From the NCBI GenBank assembly GCA_021778575.1, contig JAJYCH010000218.1, forward strand, positions 1-7,487: a stretch of DNA of 7,487 nt. Reading direction: 5' to 3'. The notes beneath the pieces were generated by a model that was given only the letters and a program-made list of their open reading frames with translations, had not been told where the DNA came from and did no database searches. The DNA comes from Planctomycetota bacterium (GTDB lineage: Bacteria > Planctomycetota > Planctomycetia > Isosphaerales > Isosphaeraceae). Each line of letters opens with the position of its first letter. Position 1 is the first letter of the stretch. The position numbers were made by a program, and so were the translations under genes. Of this stretch, positions 1-6,622 are shown one piece after another.

Positions 1-1785
1 CAGGTTGGCCAGGGCCGACTGGATCAGTCGTTCGCTCTCGCTGTCGAGGTTGCTGGTGGCCTCGTCGAGGATGAGGATGGCCGGGTCGGCGAGGACGGCC
101 CGGGCGATCGCCAGGCGCTGCCTCTGGCCGCCGCTGAGGCGGACGCCGCGCTCGCCGATCAAGGTGTCGTAGCCGTCGGCGAAGGTCTCGATGAACTCGT
201 CGGCGTTGGCGATCCTCGCGGCGTTCTGGATCTCGGCCAGGCTGGCCCGGCGGGCGGCGTAGGCGATGTTTTCGGCGATGGTCCCGTCGAACAGGAAGAC
301 GTCCTGCTCGACGATTCCGAGGAGCCGGCGATAGCTCTCGACCTCGATCTCGCGGAGGTCGACGCCGTCGAGCTGGACCGACCCGGCGGTGGGGTCGTAG
401 AACCGCGCGACCAGGTTGCAGAGGGTGGTTTTGCCCGCTCCGGAACGGCCCACGAGGGCGACGACCGACCCGGCGGCGACGTCGATCGAGATGTCGTGAA
501 GCACGGCCGCTTCGCCGGTCGGATAAGTAAAGCCCACGTCGTTCATGGTGATCCGGCCGACGACCGACGACCGGGAAACCGCCTTCGCGTCGGGGTTGGC
601 GACCATCTCGCGAGGTTCTTCGAGGAGGTCGAGCACCCGGTCGAATCCCGAGAGGTTGTTCTGCAACGCGGTGGCGCTGGTGGCCAGAACGGCGATCGGT
701 TCGAGGAGCATGGCCAGGTAAACCAGGAACATCATGAGGTCGCCGAGAGTCAAGCGGCCTTCCAGGACGCTGAGCCCGCCGAAGAGGAGGAGGCTTGCCG
801 AGGCGGCGGGGAGGAAGAGGTCCCAGGCGATCTCGACGATCCGCGACCACCACCAGGCGAAGAGTTCCTGGCGGGTCATGAAGTGGTTCGAGCCGACGAA
901 CCGGGCGGTCTCTCGGCGCTGGCGGCCGAAGGCCCGGACGACGCGCATCCCGCCGAAGGCCTCGGCGGCCCGGGCGTCGATCTCCTGGCGTTGCTTGCGG
1001 ACATCGCGATAGAGCGGCCGGAGCTTGCGGTTCCAGAGCCGGTCGGAGATCACCACGCCGGGCGCCAGGGCGACGGCGGCCAGGAGCAGTCGCCAGTCGA
1101 CCCAGGCGAGAATCACCAGGCCGCCGAGAAGCTGCACGACGGCCCGCCAGGGGTTATAGAGCATGCTGAAGATCAGCTCGCCGACGCCGCCGGCGTCCTC
1201 GCGGAGGAGGCTGGCGGCTCCCCCCGCCTTGAGCTGATAGACCCGATGGAGCGGGAGCCTCGCGGCGTGCTCGAAGACCCGGCGGCGGACGGCGACCTGG
1301 AGCCGCTTGCTGACCCGGGTGGCGAACCAGCGCCCGGAGAGGCCGACGGCGGTCCCGAGAACCGAGATCACCAGAACCAGGCCGACCAGCTCGAACAACC
1401 GTCCCCGAGGGGTCAGGGCGATCGGGAGCCAGGCGGGAATCCAGGGCGGCAGGGTCCGGCCGAGCAAGACGCAGTCGATCACCAGCTTGGTGGCGGCGGG
1501 CGGGACGAGCCGGAGCGTGGTGCTGAAGGAGAGGGTCAAAAGCGCCAGGGCGATCGCTCCCCGATGCCCCTTCAAGAGGTGGTAAAGCTCGACGTAGAGC
1601 CGGCCAATCGACCGGTGGCGGGGGCCGGAATCTTTCGGTTTCGACGGGTTCGGGGTCGAGAGGCCCGCGCGGTAGGCATCGAATCGCCCTTTGCTTGCTT
1701 TGCCACGGAGGTTCGCCAACGGATCGAGTCTCCCAGGGGTGATTCTCGGGGCCGGCGGACGGCGATTGATGCCCGAAAGAATCAT
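1..1785 (-). CDS. ABC exporter, fused transmembrane and ATP-binding domains (MsbA/LmrA type), 3' end outside window
   Basis: ATP-driven export across the cytoplasmic membrane by a homodimeric or heterodimeric half-transporter; the substrate (lipid, drug or peptide) cannot be told. The 595 visible residues hold a Pro-rich cytosolic N-terminus (1-70), then hydrophobic segments near residues 76-95, 130-150, 216-245 and 316-356, matching a six-helix exporter domain. The ATPase domain follows: Walker A GRSGAGKT (446-453), Q-loop Gln about 494, ABC signature LSGGQR (550-555), Walker B ILILDE (570-575) and D-loop SNLDS just after. All motifs are canonical, so an active ATPase is expected. The H-loop and last ~30 residues lie beyond base 1. 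The start is the first in-frame ATG after an upstream TAG; the only Shine-Dalgarno-like GGGAGG sits about 20 nt upstream, too far, so the start is uncertain. It is transcribed divergently from the metalloprotease gene. Family call is firm; the symbol msbA is not justified. Confidence 0.95.
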   Translation of the reverse strand, partial: MILSGINRRPPAPRITPGRLDPLANLRGKASKGRFDAYRAGLSTPNPSKPKDSGPRHRSIGRLYVELYHLLKGHRGAIALALLTLSFSTTLRLVPPAATKLVIDCVLLGRTLPPWIPAWLPIALTPRGRLFELVGLVLVISVLGTAVGLSGRWFATRVSKRLQVAVRRRVFEHAARLPLHRVYQLKAGGAASLLREDAGGVGELIFSMLYNPWRAVVQLLGGLVILAWVDWRLLLAAVALAPGVVISDRLWNRKLRPLYRDVRKQRQEIDARAAEAFGGMRVVRAFGRQRRETARFVGSNHFMTRQELFAWWWSRIVEIAWDLFLPAASASLLLFGGLSVLEGRLTLGDLMMFLVYLAMLLEPIAVLATSATALQNNLSGFDRVLDLLEEPREMVANPDAKAVSRSSVVGRITMNDVGFTYPTGEAAVLHDISIDVAAGSVVALVGRSGAGKTTLCNLVARFYDPTAGSVQLDGVDLREIEVESYRRLLGIVEQDVFLFDGTIAENIAYAARRASLAEIQNAARIANADEFIETFADGYDTLIGERGVRLSGGQRQRLAIARAVLADPAILILDEATSNLDSESERLIQSALANL

Positions 1786-1902
1786 GATAGCCGGAATGGC
1801 TCGCGAATGCCTCCCGGATTGGCCGGTCCGGTTCGTCGTGAGCTAGGGTTCTCGAAGACGAGGCCGACACCAGGCACCCCGATTCCCACTTCGGTCATCG
1901 AT

Positions 1903-1908
1903 GAGGAG
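1903..1908 (+). promoter_or_regulatory. Ribosome binding site fixing the metalloprotease start at 1916
   Basis: GAGGAG lies 7 nt upstream of the ATG at 1916. An in-frame ATG at 1901 overlaps this site and has no purine-rich stretch of its own at a suitable distance. The start at 1916, five codons later, is therefore preferred. Confidence 0.7.
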
Positions 1909-1915
1909 ATTCCCG

Positions 1916-3400
1916 ATGAGAATGCCGTTCCTCCGACTGGATAAAGGAGAGCCAACGTCACGTAAGCGAGCGGTCCGTCCCCACCTCGAAGGGCTCGAAG
2001 ACCGGTTGCTGCTGTACTCCTACACGGGTAACCATTTCGCGATCGGCACCCGGATCACCTGGAGCATCGTGCCCGACGGCACCAATCTGGGCGGCGTGAA
2101 TAGCAACTTCGTCGGCACGATGAACGCCAAGTTCGGCGCGGGGAACTGGATCCAGGCGATCGAGGACGCCTTTGCCCAGTGGGAAACGAATGCGAATGTG
2201 AACCTCGTCCAGGTGAATGATAACGGAGCGCCGACGGGTTCGGGTTATCTCCAGCAGGGGTCATCGAGCTTTGGCGATATCCGGATCGGCGGCTACTTCC
2301 AGGCCTCGAATATCCTGGCCTACACGCTGTTGCCGCCGGCGGCCAACGGCGGTTCGGACTCGGGCGACATTTTCTTCAATACCGCCCAGCCCTGGAACAT
2401 CAACAACGATTACGACCTCGAGACCGTCGCCAGTCACGAGATCGGTCACGCCGTGGCCGGGCTGGGGGAGTCGTCGAACCCGAACGCGGTCGAATATGCC
2501 TACTACAACGGGATCAAGCAGAACCTCACTTACGATGATATCGCGGGAGCCCAGTACGTCTGGGGACCGAGAGCCGAGGACGGAATCGCCGCCGGGACGA
2601 GCAATTTCAGTCCCGGCCGCGCGGCCAACATCAGCCAGTTCATGAACGGTTGGACCAACCAGATCGTGCTGCCCAATCAGGACGTCGCGGTGACCGGCCA
2701 GCTCTACTGGTTCAAGTTTACCACCCCCGCCAACGCCAGTAACAACCTGACCGTGCAGATCCAGTCGACCAACCTGAGCGAGCTGAGCCCGATGGTTCAG
2801 CTCTACAGCGCGTACGGCCAGGGGCTTGCTCAGACCGCCGCCTCGCCCACCACTTATGGCGCGACCATTGATGCCTCGATCAGAAACGCCACGCCCAATA
2901 CCACTTACTACGTCCGGGTTTCGGGCTCGTCGGTCTTCGCCAGCGGGACCGGTGCCTACTCGATGACCGTGAACATGGGTTATGGTGGGATCGCCCTGAC
3001 CGGTCCGCCCAACACGGTGGTCTACGCCCAGCCCGATCAAGGCGGCGGCGGGGTCTATCAACTGACCGGTTCGCAGTTCTCGCTGCCCACCCTGGCCATG
3101 TTGCAGGCCCATGGCGACTTCTTCAATTCGGGACCGAACGTCGCGTCGACGAACACCTCCTCCGACGGAGATTCGAGTTTCGCCAGGCTGCTCGCCTCGT
3201 TGTTCCCCTGGCTCGCCAACCAGGACTCGAACGGGAACTCAAGCAGTTCCGGCACCTCCGCGAATCCGAACTCCGCCAGCCCGAACGCCAACACGGTCTC
3301 GCTCGGCAACCTCGGCTCCTGCTTCGAGAACCTTCCCACCGTCCTGATCGGCTGGAATACCCCGAACTACACCAACGGGTTCTGGAATTCGGGCGATTGA
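1916..3400 (+). CDS. Matrixin-like zinc metalloprotease with PPC-like domain, secreted type, altered zinc site
   Basis: Probable extracellular zinc protease (metzincin clan) or an inactive relative, 494 residues. The N-terminus has a basic stretch and LEGLEDRLLL (24-33), like the LExLEDRxLL motif of planctomycete exported proteins; there is no classical hydrophobic signal peptide. The catalytic-type domain spans about 35-220 and contains SHEIGHAVAGLGESS with H174, E175 and H178. In matrixins HEIGHALGLGHS is typical; here one residue is inserted and the third His is replaced by Glu (E185). The Met-turn, usually AVMYP, reads AVEYA (E193). DDIAGAQYVWG then matches the usual end of the domain. 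Residues about 236-356 form a beta-rich stretch resembling bacterial pre-peptidase C-terminal (PPC) domains. About 412-465 is a Ser/Asn-rich low-complexity linker, followed by a short tail with the only cysteine. It is flanked downstream by a palindromic repeat. The fold assignment is good; proteolytic activity is open. Confidence 0.85.
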   Translation: MRMPFLRLDKGEPTSRKRAVRPHLEGLEDRLLLYSYTGNHFAIGTRITWSIVPDGTNLGGVNSNFVGTMNAKFGAGNWIQAIEDAFAQWETNANVNLVQVNDNGAPTGSGYLQQGSSSFGDIRIGGYFQASNILAYTLLPPAANGGSDSGDIFFNTAQPWNINNDYDLETVASHEIGHAVAGLGESSNPNAVEYAYYNGIKQNLTYDDIAGAQYVWGPRAEDGIAAGTSNFSPGRAANISQFMNGWTNQIVLPNQDVAVTGQLYWFKFTTPANASNNLTVQIQSTNLSELSPMVQLYSAYGQGLAQTAASPTTYGATIDASIRNATPNTTYYVRVSGSSVFASGTGAYSMTVNMGYGGIALTGPPNTVVYAQPDQGGGGVYQLTGSQFSLPTLAMLQAHGDFFNSGPNVASTNTSSDGDSSFARLLASLFPWLANQDSNGNSSSSGTSANPNSASPNANTVSLGNLGSCFENLPTVLIGWNTPNYTNGFWNSGD

Positions 3401-3402
3401 CG

Positions 3403-3497
3403 TCCGGGGTGGCAGGGGTCTCCGGAACCCCGGTTTCCCGATCACAACTGACATTCACCAGCCGGGGTTTGGAGTACCGAACCCCTGCCACCCCGGA
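3403..3497. repeat. Palindromic intergenic repeat, 17-bp perfect arms, REP/MITE-like
   Basis: TCCGGGGTGGCAGGGGT at 3403-3419 is exactly reverse-complemented at 3481-3497. The inner arms are also partly complementary (CTCCGGAACCCCGG near 3420-3433 against the complement of 3462-3475), leaving a roughly 28-nt AT-richer centre. It starts 2 bp after the protease stop codon. No T-run follows either arm, so a classical intrinsic terminator is not supported, although the transcript would fold and could protect the 3' end. No clear target-site duplication is seen and there is no internal gene. A non-autonomous palindromic element of REP or MITE kind is the likeliest reading, but only one copy is visible here. 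Confidence 0.75.
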
Positions 3498-3539
3498 ATC
3501 CGCGGGCACACCCGACCGTGCGACTCGTTGACGGGCGGG

Positions 3540-3567
3540 TTGCCACGGTCGATATTCTTTCCATAAT
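3540..3567 (+). promoter_or_regulatory. Sigma70-like promoter for the reductase-deacetylase-DUF3050 cluster
   Basis: TTGCCA (3540-3545; 5 of 6 to the -35 consensus) and CATAAT (3562-3567; 5 of 6 to the -10 consensus) are separated by 16 bp. The stretch around the -10 box (3551-3580) is the most AT-rich of the intergenic region. Transcription would start near 3574, giving a leader of about 85 nt before the ATG at 3660. This is a prediction from sequence match only; planctomycete promoters are not well characterised. Confidence 0.5.
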
Positions 3568-3580
3568 AGGGAGACTTTTC

Positions 3581-3620
3581 GCGGTCAGTCGCTTCGGCCC
3601 GGCTCTGCCGGAGCGACCGC
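3581..3620 (+). promoter_or_regulatory. Bulged stem-loop in the predicted 5' leader
   Basis: GCGGTC (3581-3586) pairs with GACCGC (3615-3620) and GCTTCGGC (3591-3598) pairs with GCCGGAGC (3607-3614), including one G-U pair. This gives a 14-bp stem with a 4-nt bulge on the 5' side and an 8-nt loop. An alternative register pairs GTCGCTTCGGC (3588-3598) with 3607-3617. It lies just after the predicted transcription start and about 40 nt before the reductase start codon. No T-run follows, so it is not a standard terminator. It may stabilise the 5' end or regulate translation; it does not match a riboswitch class I recognise. Confidence 0.45.
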
Positions 3621-3659
3621 GATCGAGCCGATAATCAGCGCCAGCGGAGTGATCGCCGG

Positions 3660-4835
3660 ATGAGCGAACTGCGACCGACGACGACCCAGAACCCGCCTCC
3701 TCTCGACGTCAGGCTGGGATGCCCCGCCGTCATCGACCCAACCCGGGCTCGACCCGCGATCGACTTGCTCAGTCCGCTGACCATCGAAGGGGTGACGTTC
3801 AAGAACCGGATCGTCGTCTCGCCGATGTGCCAGTACTGCGCGGTCGACGGCCTGGCCGACGACTGGCACCTGGTTCATCTGGGTAGCCGGGCCGTGGGGG
3901 GAGCGGGGTTGATCTTCGTCGAGGCGACCGCCGTCTTGCCCGAAGGACGGATCAGCCCCGGCGATCTGGGGATCTGGGGCGACCAGCATATCGAGCCGCT
4001 GGCGCGGATCGCCCGGTTCCTGGAGTCGCAGGGGACCGTTCCGGGAATCCAGATCGCCCACGCCGGCCGAAAGGGAAGCTGTGAGCCTCCCTGGCTGGGC
4101 GGAGCCCGGCTCAAGCCGACCGATCCCGCCGCCTGGGACGTCGTCGCTCCCAGCCCGATCCCGTTCCACGACGATGATCCGGCCCCGATCGAGCTCGATC
4201 ACGCCGCGATCGATCGGGTGGTCGAAGCCTTTGCCGCCGCGACCCGTCGGGCCGTCGCCGCAGGGTTCCGGATCATCGAGATCCACATGGCTCATGGCTA
4301 CTTGCTCCATGAGTTCCTCTCGCCGCTCTCGAACCACCGGACCGACGAATACGGCGGTTCGCTCGAAAACCGGTTCCGCTTGCCGCTCCGGGTGGTCAAG
4401 GCCGTCAAGGCCGAGATCCCCGAGGGTTCCCCCTTGTTCGTGAGGATCTCGGCGACCGACTGGGTGGCCGGCGGTTGGGATCTCGAACAGTCGGTCGAAC
4501 TGGGCAAGGCGTTCTGCCTGGCGGGTGTGAAGGTGGTCGATTGCTCGTCGGGAGCGCTCGTGCCGCACGCCAAGATCCCCGTGGCCAAGGGGTTCCAGGT
4601 CCCCTTCGCCGCGACGATCCGGCGCGAAAGTGGAGTCGGGACCGGAGCCGTCGGAGTGATCACCGACCCTCACCAGGCCAACGAGATCATCACCTCCGGG
4701 GCGGCCGACCTCGTCTTCGTGGGGCGCGAAATGCTCCGAGACCCCTACTGGCCGATCCACGCCGAACAGGCACTCCAGAAGCCCGCCCACTGGCCGATCC
4801 AGTACGGTTATGCGGTCAAGCCCATAAAGTCATGA
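3660..4835 (+). CDS. NADH:flavin oxidoreductase, Old Yellow Enzyme family (YqjM/NamA type)
   Basis: FMN-dependent ene-reductase that typically uses NAD(P)H to reduce activated C=C bonds of enones, cytoplasmic TIM barrel, 391 residues. SPMCQY (54-59) holds the YqjM-class Cys and Tyr that tune the flavin and bind substrate (C57, Y59). QIAHAGRK (131-138) contributes the flavin-contacting Gln. The IHMAHGYLLHEFLSPLSN stretch (208-225) carries the substrate-binding pair H209/H212, followed by the conserved HRTDEYGGS. R262 and FVGREMLRDPYWP (353-365) match the phosphate-binding and C-terminal part. The family core starts about residue 37 (LLSPLTI), so there is a Pro-rich extension of about 36 residues of unknown role. 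GGAG lies 10 nt before the ATG, and no better-supported later start is seen. It is first of three same-strand genes, 50 bp before the deacetylase. All hallmark catalytic residues are present; the substrate is unknown. The symbol namA is not assigned because orthology cannot be shown. Confidence 0.95.
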   Translation: MSELRPTTTQNPPPLDVRLGCPAVIDPTRARPAIDLLSPLTIEGVTFKNRIVVSPMCQYCAVDGLADDWHLVHLGSRAVGGAGLIFVEATAVLPEGRISPGDLGIWGDQHIEPLARIARFLESQGTVPGIQIAHAGRKGSCEPPWLGGARLKPTDPAAWDVVAPSPIPFHDDDPAPIELDHAAIDRVVEAFAAATRRAVAAGFRIIEIHMAHGYLLHEFLSPLSNHRTDEYGGSLENRFRLPLRVVKAVKAEIPEGSPLFVRISATDWVAGGWDLEQSVELGKAFCLAGVKVVDCSSGALVPHAKIPVAKGFQVPFAATIRRESGVGTGAVGVITDPHQANEIITSGAADLVFVGREMLRDPYWPIHAEQALQKPAHWPIQYGYAVKPIKS

Positions 4836-4885
4836 ATCGTTGAGACCGTCGGCAGCCGACTTCACGCCCCTCGAAAGGTCTCCGC

Positions 4886-5788
4886 TTGAAAGCCTTCAAC
4901 TGTGACAAGTTCCGGGTGCCGCTCCCCGAGTGGCATCGGTTTCCCATGATCAAGTACACCCGTCTGCGCGAGAAGATCGAGGCCGCCGGTCTGATCGCGC
5001 CCGAGGACCTGCTGACCCCTCACGCCGCCACCGACGCCGAACTGGCGCTGGCACACGACGTTGCCTACATCGCCAAGATGGTCGCCGGAGCCCTCACGCC
5101 CGACGAGCTCCGGACCCTCGGCTTCCCCTGGACCGGGTCGTTGATCGAGCGGTCGAGGAGGTCGGTGGGCGCGACGATCGAGGCCGGTCGGCTGGCGTTC
5201 GATGACGGCCTGGCCATCAACCTGGCCGGCGGAACCCATCACGCCTATCGCGATCACGGGGCGGGTTTCTGCGTGTTCAACGACACGGCGGTCGCCGCCC
5301 GGGTGCTTCAGGACGAGGGGAAAGCCCAGCGCGTTCTGATCGTCGATTGCGACGTCCACCAGGGGGACGGAACCGCCTCGATCTTCGCCGACGACCCGAC
5401 GGTCTTTACCTTCTCGATCCACGGGGCGATGAATTACCCGCTCCAGAAGCAGACCAGCGACCTCGACATCGAACTCGAAGACGGAGCCCAGGACCCGGCG
5501 TACCTCGAAGCCCTCGACCGTGGCCTGAACCTGGCGATCGACCGGGCCGGGGCCGACCTGGTGATCTACCTGGCCGGGGCCGACCCGTTTATCTATGACC
5601 AGCTCGGCCGGCTCCGGGTCTCGAAGGCCGGTCTCGCCGAGCGCGACCGGATGGTCTTTGAGCGTTGCCGAAAGGCCGGTCTGCCGGTGGCCGTGACGAT
5701 GGCCGGCGGCTATGCCGAGGATGTCAACGACACGGTGGACATCCATTTCCAGACGGTGGTCGAAGCCTTGGCCTTTGCTCGCGCCTAG
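4886..5788 (+). CDS. Histone deacetylase family zinc hydrolase (arginase/deacetylase fold)
   Basis: Zn-dependent amidohydrolase that removes acyl groups from amines; bacterial members act on acetyl-lysine, acetylpolyamines or other small acyl-amides, and the substrate here is unknown. It has 300 residues, a complete single domain. NLAGGTHHAYRDHGAGFCVFND (112-133) has the catalytic His pair H118/H119. DCDVHQGDGTA (154-164) has zinc ligands D156 and H158. LAGADPF (229-235) supplies the third ligand D233, and MAGGYAED (272-279) the transition-state Tyr, Y276. The LAGGTHHA form resembles the class IV/plant-cyanobacterial-like branch rather than eukaryotic class I. The start is TTG: AAAGG at 4874-4878 lies 7 nt upstream, and the only upstream in-frame ATG (4832) is closed by TGA two codons later. 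It is 50 bp after the reductase and 51 bp before the DUF3050 gene, compatible with one operon. The site looks complete, so activity is expected. Confidence 0.93.
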   Translation: MKAFNCDKFRVPLPEWHRFPMIKYTRLREKIEAAGLIAPEDLLTPHAATDAELALAHDVAYIAKMVAGALTPDELRTLGFPWTGSLIERSRRSVGATIEAGRLAFDDGLAINLAGGTHHAYRDHGAGFCVFNDTAVAARVLQDEGKAQRVLIVDCDVHQGDGTASIFADDPTVFTFSIHGAMNYPLQKQTSDLDIELEDGAQDPAYLEALDRGLNLAIDRAGADLVIYLAGADPFIYDQLGRLRVSKAGLAERDRMVFERCRKAGLPVAVTMAGGYAEDVNDTVDIHFQTVVEALAFARA

Positions 5789-5839
5789 AATGATGGAGTC
5801 GAGCCCGGCCGCCCTTTATCCTTCGATCGCGGAATTCCC

Positions 5840-6622
5840 ATGTCGAGAGTCGCTGATCTTATCGAGTCGATTCGCCCGGTTCGCGATCGGCTCGTCACCC
5901 ATCCCATTTACGCGTCGATCACCACGCCGGACGCACTTTGTGTGTTCCTGGAGCACCATGTCTTCGCGGTCTGGGACTTCATGACCTTGCTGAAGGCTCT
6001 CCAGCGCGACCTGACCTGCGTCACCGTCCCCTGGCTCCCGACCGGCGACCGCGCGGCCCGTCGGCTGATCAATGAGATCGTCCTGGCCGAGGAGAGCGAC
6101 GACGACGGGCAAGGGGGGACCGCCAGCCACTTCGAGCTTTATCTCGATGCGATGCGTCAGGCGGGAGCCGAGACCACGACCATCGACCGATTTGTCGAAG
6201 CCCTCCGCGACGGGCAACCGTTCGGCCAGGCGCTCGAAGGGTCGGAGATCCCCGGCCCGGCTCGCGATTTTGTCCGGACGACCTGGAGCTTCGTCGAGTC
6301 GGGGTCAATTCCAGCCATCGCCTCGGCGTTCACGCTCGGTCGCGAGGAACTGATTCCCGACCTCTTCCGGGGGCTGGTCCGGATGCTCGACGACCGCGAA
6401 CCCGGTCGGCTGGGCCTGTTCCGGCACTATCTCGACCGTCACGTCGAACTCGACCAGGACGAGCATGGGCCGATGGCGCTCCGGATGCTCTCAGCGGTCT
6501 GCGGCGACGACCCTGCTCGCTGGGAGGCTGCTCGATCGGCCGCCGTTCGGGCTCTGGAAGCTCGACGGGCGCTCTGGGATGGTGTTCTGGCCGAGATCGA
6601 GTCGACTGCCGGACGGCTTTGA
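5840..6622 (+). CDS. DUF3050 family protein, possible heme-oxygenase-like metal protein
   Basis: Conserved protein of unknown function, 260 residues, predicted soluble, mostly alpha-helical and cytoplasmic. It matches what I know of DUF3050: LEHHVFAVWDFMTLLKALQ (37-55), the RDLTCVTVPWLP loop (56-67), NEIVLAEESD (78-87), SHFELYLDAM (96-105), FTLGREELIPDLF (164-176) and RHVELDQDEHGPMALRM (200-216). Conserved His and acidic residues (H39/H40, E79, E84/E85, H97, H201, D205, H209) are spaced as in heme-oxygenase-like diiron proteins, where an H-x3-D-x2/3-H motif on the last helix binds metal. Metal binding is therefore inferred, not shown. The ATG is preceded by a weak GGAA five nt upstream. It is last in the three-gene run, and its final 132 bp overlap the opposite-strand hydrolase. 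Family assignment is good; the reaction is unknown. Confidence 0.88.
   Translation: MSRVADLIESIRPVRDRLVTHPIYASITTPDALCVFLEHHVFAVWDFMTLLKALQRDLTCVTVPWLPTGDRAARRLINEIVLAEESDDDGQGGTASHFELYLDAMRQAGAETTTIDRFVEALRDGQPFGQALEGSEIPGPARDFVRTTWSFVESGSIPAIASAFTLGREELIPDLFRGLVRMLDDREPGRLGLFRHYLDRHVELDQDEHGPMALRMLSAVCGDDPARWEAARSAAVRALEARRALWDGVLAEIESTAGRL

Noticed and set aside
1786..1915. Promoters in the divergent spacer between exporter and protease
   Set aside because: Only weak matches (for example TTGGCC at 1819 with a poor TAGGGT 19 bp later); not enough to annotate either direction.
496..1944. Long plus-strand open frame of 482 codons opposite the ABC exporter
   Set aside because: It is antisense to a gene with full ABC motifs, has Gly/Glu/Pro/Asp-rich composition typical of GC-rich shadow frames, and shows no recognisable domain.
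2261..3112. Minus-strand open frame of 283 codons opposite the metalloprotease
   Set aside because: Antisense to a recognisable matrixin/PPC protein and no motif in it.
3403..3497. Intrinsic terminator reading of the palindrome
   Set aside because: Stem is strong but there is no T-run after either arm and the central gap is long for a terminator loop.
3528..3556. Alternative promoter TTGACG-17-GATATT
   Set aside because: The -35 match is good but GATATT matches the -10 consensus at only four of six positions; the overlapping TTGCCA/CATAAT pair is stronger.
3585..4790. Minus-strand open frame of 401 codons opposite the Old Yellow Enzyme gene
   Set aside because: Mirror frame of a clearly conserved gene; its composition (Arg, Asp, Gly, Val rich) and lack of any motif mark it as a shadow. 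It would also cover the leader hairpin region without a promoter.
4848..4860. GTCGGC-A-GCCGAC hairpin between the reductase and deacetylase genes
   Set aside because: Stem is only five to six pairs with an impossibly short loop and no T-run; such short palindromes are expected by chance in GC-rich DNA.
4862..5746. Minus-strand open frame of 294 codons opposite the deacetylase gene
   Set aside because: Same shadow behaviour on GC-rich DNA; no family signal, while the plus strand has all deacetylase active-site residues.
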